NCBI RefSeq assembly: GCF_018403245.1
Contig: NZ_BOSH01000002.1
Span: 62,001-126,000, forward strand
Length of the DNA stretch: 64,000 nucleotides
Reading direction: 5' to 3'
DNA from: Paenibacillus sp. J2TS4
Lineage (GTDB): Bacteria > Bacillota > Bacilli > Paenibacillales > NBRC-103111
Part shown: positions 59,939-64,000 of the stretch, one piece after another
Position numbering within the stretch: the stretch's first letter is position 1
How the letters are laid out: each line of letters starts with the position of its first letter
The notes under the pieces: model-generated
What the model was told of the DNA's origin: nothing
Database searches by the model: none
Seen by the model: the letters and a program-made list of their open reading frames with translations, nothing else
Program-made: the position numbers and the translations under genes

Positions 59939-60511
59939 ATGTCAGCCAACTATTGTATATCGTGTGGGCATTTTTTAGAAACCCGCAACATAGGAGGTAC
60001 GGAGCGGTTCGCATGTCCCTGCTGTGATTATGTATATTGGGGCAACTATAGCGTTGGCGTCGGTGCAATGGTCGTTAAAGATAACAAAGTGCTGCTGGTA
60101 CGCCGCGCACAAGAGCCTGGTAAAGGGAATTGGACCAATCCAGGCGGTTATATCGAGCAAATGGAGTTGATCGAACAAACCGTTGCTCGGGAAGTATTGG
60201 AGGAAACGGGCGTTAAGGCAAGAGCGACAAGTGTTATCGCAATTCGCGATCTACCTTCCAGCATCCATGATATATACATTGTTTTCGCGATGGAATATAT
60301 GGGAGGACAGCCGAAACCGGATGGGATGGAAGTCGATGCTGCAGGTTTTTTCAGTTTGGAAGAGATGAAGACGATGAAAGTGGCCGGGTTAACCCAGTGG
60401 ATTGTGGATTCCGCAATGAATGCCGCTTCATCAGGCTTGTTAATAGATAAAGAACCCGTCGTTCCATTGAACGGCAGCGGTTTATTTCGTGTCGCTGTGA
60501 CCGAAGAATGA
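59939..60511 (+). CDS. Nudix hydrolase with N-terminal zinc ribbon (190 aa)
   Basis: Zinc ribbon YCISCGHFL...FACPCCDYVYW (two CxxC) followed by a Nudix domain with NPGGYIEQMELIEQTVAREV and LEETGV. The arrangement is that of NudC-like or ADP-ribose-type Nudix proteins. In the nitrilase/aldolase neighbourhood it may hydrolyse an NAD- or CoA-type compound. GGGGATGAG upstream. The next frame overlaps its stop. Confidence 0.88.
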   Translation: MSANYCISCGHFLETRNIGGTERFACPCCDYVYWGNYSVGVGAMVVKDNKVLLVRRAQEPGKGNWTNPGGYIEQMELIEQTVAREVLEETGVKARATSVIAIRDLPSSIHDIYIVFAMEYMGGQPKPDGMEVDAAGFFSLEEMKTMKVAGLTQWIVDSAMNAASSGLLIDKEPVVPLNGSGLFRVAVTEE

Positions 60512-61140
60512 TACTCCCAACGGTATTCACCATTTCCGAAGGAGGTTTTCTGTCAGTCCAGGGAAATCATGTCGTTTTGTTAATGGACGAGTTGTTTTTT
60601 AGTGCTTATTCCTGGGCGGTTGTTCTGCTTGCGATGTCGAGTGTGTTGTTTATAAGTTCGACATTTTTGACGTACTATGCGGCCCAGGCGAAGGATGCAA
60701 CAGCGCTGGAACTGATGCGTCGATTTGCTCTATGGGGCGGTATTCCGACGATCATTTCCAGCCTGTTTGTCTTTATTGCCCTTCGAAATCATAACCTGGA
60801 ACATTTTGAGCGTACGTTGGATCTATGGTGGCTGTTCGGGCTCTCGCTGGTTAGTTTTGTATTTGCGATCTGGCTCATTTGGAAGCAAAAATGTTATGGC
60901 GTTGCATTTGTGATGGTGATGTTACAGTTTGCCTTTGCGTTTTACGGATACGGTATATCGCATCTGCCTCACTTGCTATATCCTTATTTGACACTATATG
61001 GCGGTGCGGCGAATCCGGCCATGGGCCGCGCATTAATCGTAGCATTCGTTGCGGGTTTTGTCTTGCTGGTCCCGTCACTCATTCTGCTGCTCAGACTGTT
61101 TTTGTTCAATGCCCGATATGTGAAGGGAGAACTTTCATGA
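60508..61140 (+). pseudogene. cydB: cydB (cytochrome bd oxidase subunit II), 5'-truncated
   Basis: About 210 codons match the second half and more of CydB of the B. subtilis YthB type: SEGGFLSVQGN...ELFFSAYSWAVVLLA, FLTYYAAQAKD, the C-terminal LPHLLYPYLTLYGG and IVAFVAGFVLLVPSLILL then RLFLFNARYVKGEL. Complete CydB is about 340 residues; the first 130, with helices that face CydA, are missing, and no cydA precedes it. The frame now opens directly at the stop of the Nudix gene, so the junction is a deletion end. Confidence 0.8.
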
Positions 61141-61232
61141 ATATGTTTGATTGTCAGGATAAATGGCTGATGCGCCTTTGTTTTGGCATTGCCTTTTTGC
61201 TCCTGATATCCTTCGTAAAATTTTTCGTCTAA
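61137..61232 (+). CDS. CydS/YthC-like membrane microprotein (31 aa)
   Basis: ATG overlaps the cydB stop (ATGA). The peptide MNMFDCQDKWLMRLCFGIAF and the hydrophobic end LLLISFVKFFV form one membrane helix. In Bacillales a microprotein gene follows ythB in this way. It seems intact although its complex partners are not. Its stop overlaps the stop of the converging hisC by 2 bases. Confidence 0.65.
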   Translation: MNMFDCQDKWLMRLCFGIAFLLLISFVKFFV

Positions 61233-62335
61233 CCGTTTATAATTTCCGTTAATGCCTGAATAAGGGCCGCGTTTTCTGATTCAGTTCCCACCGAGATACG
61301 AACATGGCAAGGAAGATCCCAAGTAGCACCGTAACGAACAATAATTCCTCTGTTCAGCAGTTGTCCGTAAATTGCTTTTGCATTCGGCCCAAGCTCCACA
61401 AGCACGAAGTTGCTCATGCTTTCAATGAACGGAAGACGAAGCTCTTGGAATGCGCGGTAAAGCTGTTCACGGCCTTGAGTATTCGCTTGAAGAGACGAGC
61501 GGATATGCTCCTCATCATGAAGAGCCGCTACGGCCGCAGCCTGTGCTAATGCATTGACATTAAAGGGCTCCTTCACCTTGAGAATATGCCGGATAATGTC
61601 TTCCGAAGCTGCCCCGAAACCGACCCGTAATCCCGCCAGTCCATATATTTTTGAAAAAGTCTGAAGCACGACCATCGGATATCCGGCTCTGACAAATTCC
61701 AGCCCGTTTGTGTAATCCGCAGCCGTAGCAAATTGACTGTATGCCGCATCAAACAGCACAAGAATATGTTTAGGCAGAACATCCAGCAGGTGATGCAGGA
61801 CGGGTTTTGGCAAATAAGTGCCGGTAGGGTTGTTGGGTGAACAGATGCAAAGAATCTTGGTACGTTCCGTAACCGCTTCTATTATCGCATCCATATCGAA
61901 GGTGTATTGTTCTCCGAACGGGACGGAGATGATGTTCGCACCCATAAGATGCGCCCCGAATTCATACTCGCTGAATGACGGAGAGAGTACGATGATTTCA
62001 TCGCCAGGCTCCAGAAATGCCTCAGAGACCAGTGTAATCAGCTCATCCCCACCATTGGTAACAATGAATTGTTCCGGTTTCATGTCTAGTTTGGAGGCAA
62101 GAACCTCCCTCAACTTCGCCGTACTTGCATCCGGATAACGATGAATGTCCGATAATGACCCTTGTATGGCTTCCAATGCTTTAGGAGAAGGGCCTAGCGG
62201 GTTTTCGTTAGAGGCCAATTTGATGATTCTGGATAAGCCAAGCTCGCTCTGAAGCTCCCAAATCGGCTTTCCCGGAGTATAAGGGTGGATGTTTAGAATC
62301 GTCTTCCGTGCTTTGACTTCCCTATTTTCAGACAT
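61229..62335 (-). CDS. hisC: Histidinol-phosphate aminotransferase family protein (368 aa)
   Basis: Fold-type I PLP aminotransferase: KLASNENPLGPSPKALEAI, TNGGDELITLVSEAFLEPGD, SPNNPTGTYLP, DAAYSQFA and Schiff-base Lys in LQTFSKIYGLAGLRVGFG, with the substrate phosphate Arg in CHVRISVGTESEN. Start 62335 has GAGGAG. Not in a his operon; in Bacillales a second hisC-like gene may serve aromatic amino acids or a catabolic route. It converges on the cydB fragment. Confidence 0.9.
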   Translation of the reverse strand: MSENREVKARKTILNIHPYTPGKPIWELQSELGLSRIIKLASNENPLGPSPKALEAIQGSLSDIHRYPDASTAKLREVLASKLDMKPEQFIVTNGGDELITLVSEAFLEPGDEIIVLSPSFSEYEFGAHLMGANIISVPFGEQYTFDMDAIIEAVTERTKILCICSPNNPTGTYLPKPVLHHLLDVLPKHILVLFDAAYSQFATAADYTNGLEFVRAGYPMVVLQTFSKIYGLAGLRVGFGAASEDIIRHILKVKEPFNVNALAQAAAVAALHDEEHIRSSLQANTQGREQLYRAFQELRLPFIESMSNFVLVELGPNAKAIYGQLLNRGIIVRYGATWDLPCHVRISVGTESENAALIQALTEIING

Positions 62336-62588
62336 AACTAATCTCCTCACCATGTAAATTCCTCAAGCTTTTACTTGTTCATTTAAAATGTAAGTCTACT
62401 TCCCGGCTAAGTAACCATCCAATCCCATTCCTTTAGACCCATCCAGTTTCATGTTTATTGTCATCTTCACTGGTAGGTATAGAAAGAAAAGAAATGGAGG
62501 GTTACAGCCCTGCACCGATCCGTTACGATCGGTTTGATCCCTGATCCATCCATTGATCAAAACAAAAAGCAGCAAGGAGCTGAACAAA

Positions 62589-63227
62589 ATGAACCTAATG
62601 GAAATTTTGAAAAAGGAAAAAATTATGGCGATGATCCGGGGGCTCCATCCATCCACTACAGACCGGACCGCCGAAGCTTTGGCCGAGGGCGGAATCCGAT
62701 TTATTGAAGTGACGACGAATACAGACGGGGCTTATTCGCTCGTCTCCCGTTGGAGGAAGGAATATGGCGATGATTTGTTCATTGGCATGGGTACCGTACT
62801 CGATGTGAGCATGGCCAAACAAGCGGTAGATGCGGGAGCCCAATTTCTGGTCTCCCCAAATCTGGATATAGAAGTCATTGAATATGGCACTCATCATCAG
62901 ATCGATGTTTATCCGGGCGTCATGACTCCGACGGAGATTGTGAAAGCTCGCAGCGCGGGGGCCAAAGCGGTCAAGGTGTTCCCGATGGGATCGTTGGGCG
63001 GCCCTTCTTATTTAAAAGAAATTCGCGCACCGTTGGATAATATTCCGATGATCGCTTCAGGAAGTATCGGCTTACACAACCTCCGTGAGGTGATTGCCGC
63101 AGGGGCTTTTGCAGTAGGCATGGGCGGAAACCTGGTGAATAAGCAGCTTATTGAAGCCGGTGACTATAACGCAATCAAGAAATTGTCACTTGAATGTATA
63201 AATGTGATAGCCAATCTTCAGGCTTAG
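62589..63227 (+). CDS. KDPG/KHG aldolase family protein (212 aa)
   Basis: 2-dehydro-3-deoxy-phosphogluconate/4-hydroxy-2-oxoglutarate aldolase fold: KEKIMAMIRGLHP, RFIEVTTNTDG with the catalytic Glu, MGTVLDVSMAKQAVDAGAQF, FLVSPNLDIEVIEY and Schiff-base Lys in AVKVFPMGSLGG. Start 62589 has AAGGAG. Might serve the amino sugar acid pathway of the 30-45 kb cluster, where a DgaE-like enzyme would need such an aldolase (DgaF type), but it is 18 kb away. The 253 bases before it hold nothing I can name. Confidence 0.9.
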   Translation: MNLMEILKKEKIMAMIRGLHPSTTDRTAEALAEGGIRFIEVTTNTDGAYSLVSRWRKEYGDDLFIGMGTVLDVSMAKQAVDAGAQFLVSPNLDIEVIEYGTHHQIDVYPGVMTPTEIVKARSAGAKAVKVFPMGSLGGPSYLKEIRAPLDNIPMIASGSIGLHNLREVIAAGAFAVGMGGNLVNKQLIEAGDYNAIKKLSLECINVIANLQA

Positions 63228-63276
63228 TTTCGATCCGGGAGACGATATTGACCGTTCATTGAAAGGAAGAAACAGC

Positions 63277-64000
63277 ATGAACCACGAAAGAACGCCATTG
63301 TTTACGGCATTGGTGCAGCATGCCTCCAGCAATCCGTTACAATTTCATATTCCCGGCCATAAGCAGGGGAAAGGAATGGATCCGGAATTTCGGGCCTTTA
63401 TTGGCGATGATGCCTTGTCCATTGATCTTATCAATATTGTTCCGCTCGACGATCTTCATCAGCCGGCAGGAATCATTCAAGAAGCCGAGATGCTTGCGGC
63501 GGACGCCTTTGGCGCGAATTTCACCTTATTTTCCGTTCAAGGAACAACCGGGGCGATTATGGCGATGATCATGTCGGTTTGTTCGCCGGGAGACAAAATC
63601 ATTCTTCCACGGAATGCTCACAAATCCATCTTGTCTGCCGTTATTTTATCCGGTGCCATTCCCGAATTTGTTACGCCGGCTAAGGATAGTAAGCTTGGGA
63701 TCGACCATGGGGTGACGGAGGAAACGATCAGAAAGGCTTTGAACCGACATCCGGACGCCAAGGCTGTCTTGTTCATTAATCCGACGTATTATGGGACATG
63801 CGTCGATTTGCGCGAAATGGTCGAACTCGTTCACAGCTATGACATACCTGTCCTCGTTGATGAGGCGCACGGCACGCTGATTCATTTTCATGACAGGCTG
63901 CCGATGTCGGCTATGCAAGCAGGGGCGGATATGGCGGCAACCAGCGTCCATAAGCTCGGCGGATCGTTAACGCAGAGCTCGGTCTTAAACGTGCAGGGAA
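63277..64000 (+). CDS. speA: Orn/Lys/Arg decarboxylase family protein, N-terminal part (cut by window end)
   Basis: Open to the last base. The first 241 codons show the Gram-positive SpeA/YaaO-type decarboxylase: HIPGHKQGKGMDPEFRAFIG, SIDLINIVPLDDLHQPAGII, FSVQGTTGAIMAMIM, DEAHGTLIHFH and the PLP Lys in TSVHKLGGSLTQSS. GAAAGGAAG before the ATG. In Bacillales this enzyme makes agmatine (SpeA) or acts on lysine; which of these cannot be said from this part. Full length would be about 480 residues. Confidence 0.9.
   Translation, partial: MNHERTPLFTALVQHASSNPLQFHIPGHKQGKGMDPEFRAFIGDDALSIDLINIVPLDDLHQPAGIIQEAEMLAADAFGANFTLFSVQGTTGAIMAMIMSVCSPGDKIILPRNAHKSILSAVILSGAIPEFVTPAKDSKLGIDHGVTEETIRKALNRHPDAKAVLFINPTYYGTCVDLREMVELVHSYDIPVLVDEAHGTLIHFHDRLPMSAMQAGADMAATSVHKLGGSLTQSSVLNVQG

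Overview
The window looks like chromosomal DNA of a low-to-medium GC, Gram-positive, Bacillales-type bacterium, most likely a member of the Paenibacillaceae. The evidence is strong AGGAGG-type ribosome sites, frequent TTG and GTG starts, YesM/YesN-type two-component genes beside CUT1 sugar ABC transporters that lack their own ATPase gene, adaA/adaB-type repair gene remnants, a cydB/ythC-type pair and a Gram-positive Orn/Lys/Arg decarboxylase. I see no rRNA, tRNA, CRISPR array or prophage.

Layout. Bases 1-7.4 kb are an eroded zone: few intact genes (a 211-aa conserved protein, a 2OG-Fe oxygenase, a secreted protein) among many fragments: adaA, an adaB with an internal in-frame deletion, a RibD/DHFR-like gene with the same kind of deletion, DJ-1/PfpI, a serine recombinase tail, a frameshifted zinc-ribbon gene, a frameshifted NepI-like exporter, a NarL-type HTH, and a 5'-truncated tnpB that still has its right end. 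7.5-11.2 kb carries a ferredoxin-NADP reductase under a near-perfect Fur box, an Rrf2 regulator and an MFS exporter that share a dyad operator, and a GNAT enzyme. 12-19.2 kb is a complete sugar-sensing and uptake unit (YesM-like kinase, YesN-like regulator, two permeases, binding lipoprotein) with a repeated 22-bp-period direct repeat ahead of each transcription unit. 19.3-25 kb is an AT-richer block: two-component system, BcrAB-like ABC transporter, CPBP protease and ANT(9)-like nucleotidyltransferase, the likely result of gene transfer. 25-30.4 kb has two paralogous LysR regulators, redox genes, a VOC protein and more fragments.

30.5-45.1 kb is the most interesting region: a roughly 14.5-kb catabolic cluster with a GlcNAc-kinase-like BadF ATPase, a GH4 glycosidase, RidA, a CUT1 transporter, an N-acyl-D-amino-acid deacylase, a SelA/DgaE-like PLP enzyme, three Gfo/Idh/MocA oxidoreductases, an unrecognised barrel-like protein and a ROK repressor. 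XylR-like operators lie in front of both transcription units. The set suggests import and breakdown of an N-acylated D-amino sugar (or amino sugar acid) glycoside through deacylation, oxidation and PLP-dependent ammonia elimination with RidA clearing the imine. The exact substrate is not known.

45.6-64 kb holds a Nudix hydrolase, cardiolipin synthase, a large two-BadF-domain activase with its HgdB-like partner (a double-cubane-type redox pair), a GlcG-like protein, a phosphatase, a nitrilase preceded by a 38-aa membrane peptide, an IS200/IS605-type tnpB element with covarying terminal hairpins whose left end runs into the next gene, an aldolase-like gene, a second Nudix gene, a 5'-truncated cydB with an intact ythC-like microprotein, hisC, a KDPG-type aldolase and the start of an Orn/Lys/Arg decarboxylase cut by the window end. 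Across the window about sixteen genes are fragmentary or broken, and four of them are an N-terminus joined in frame to a C-terminus.
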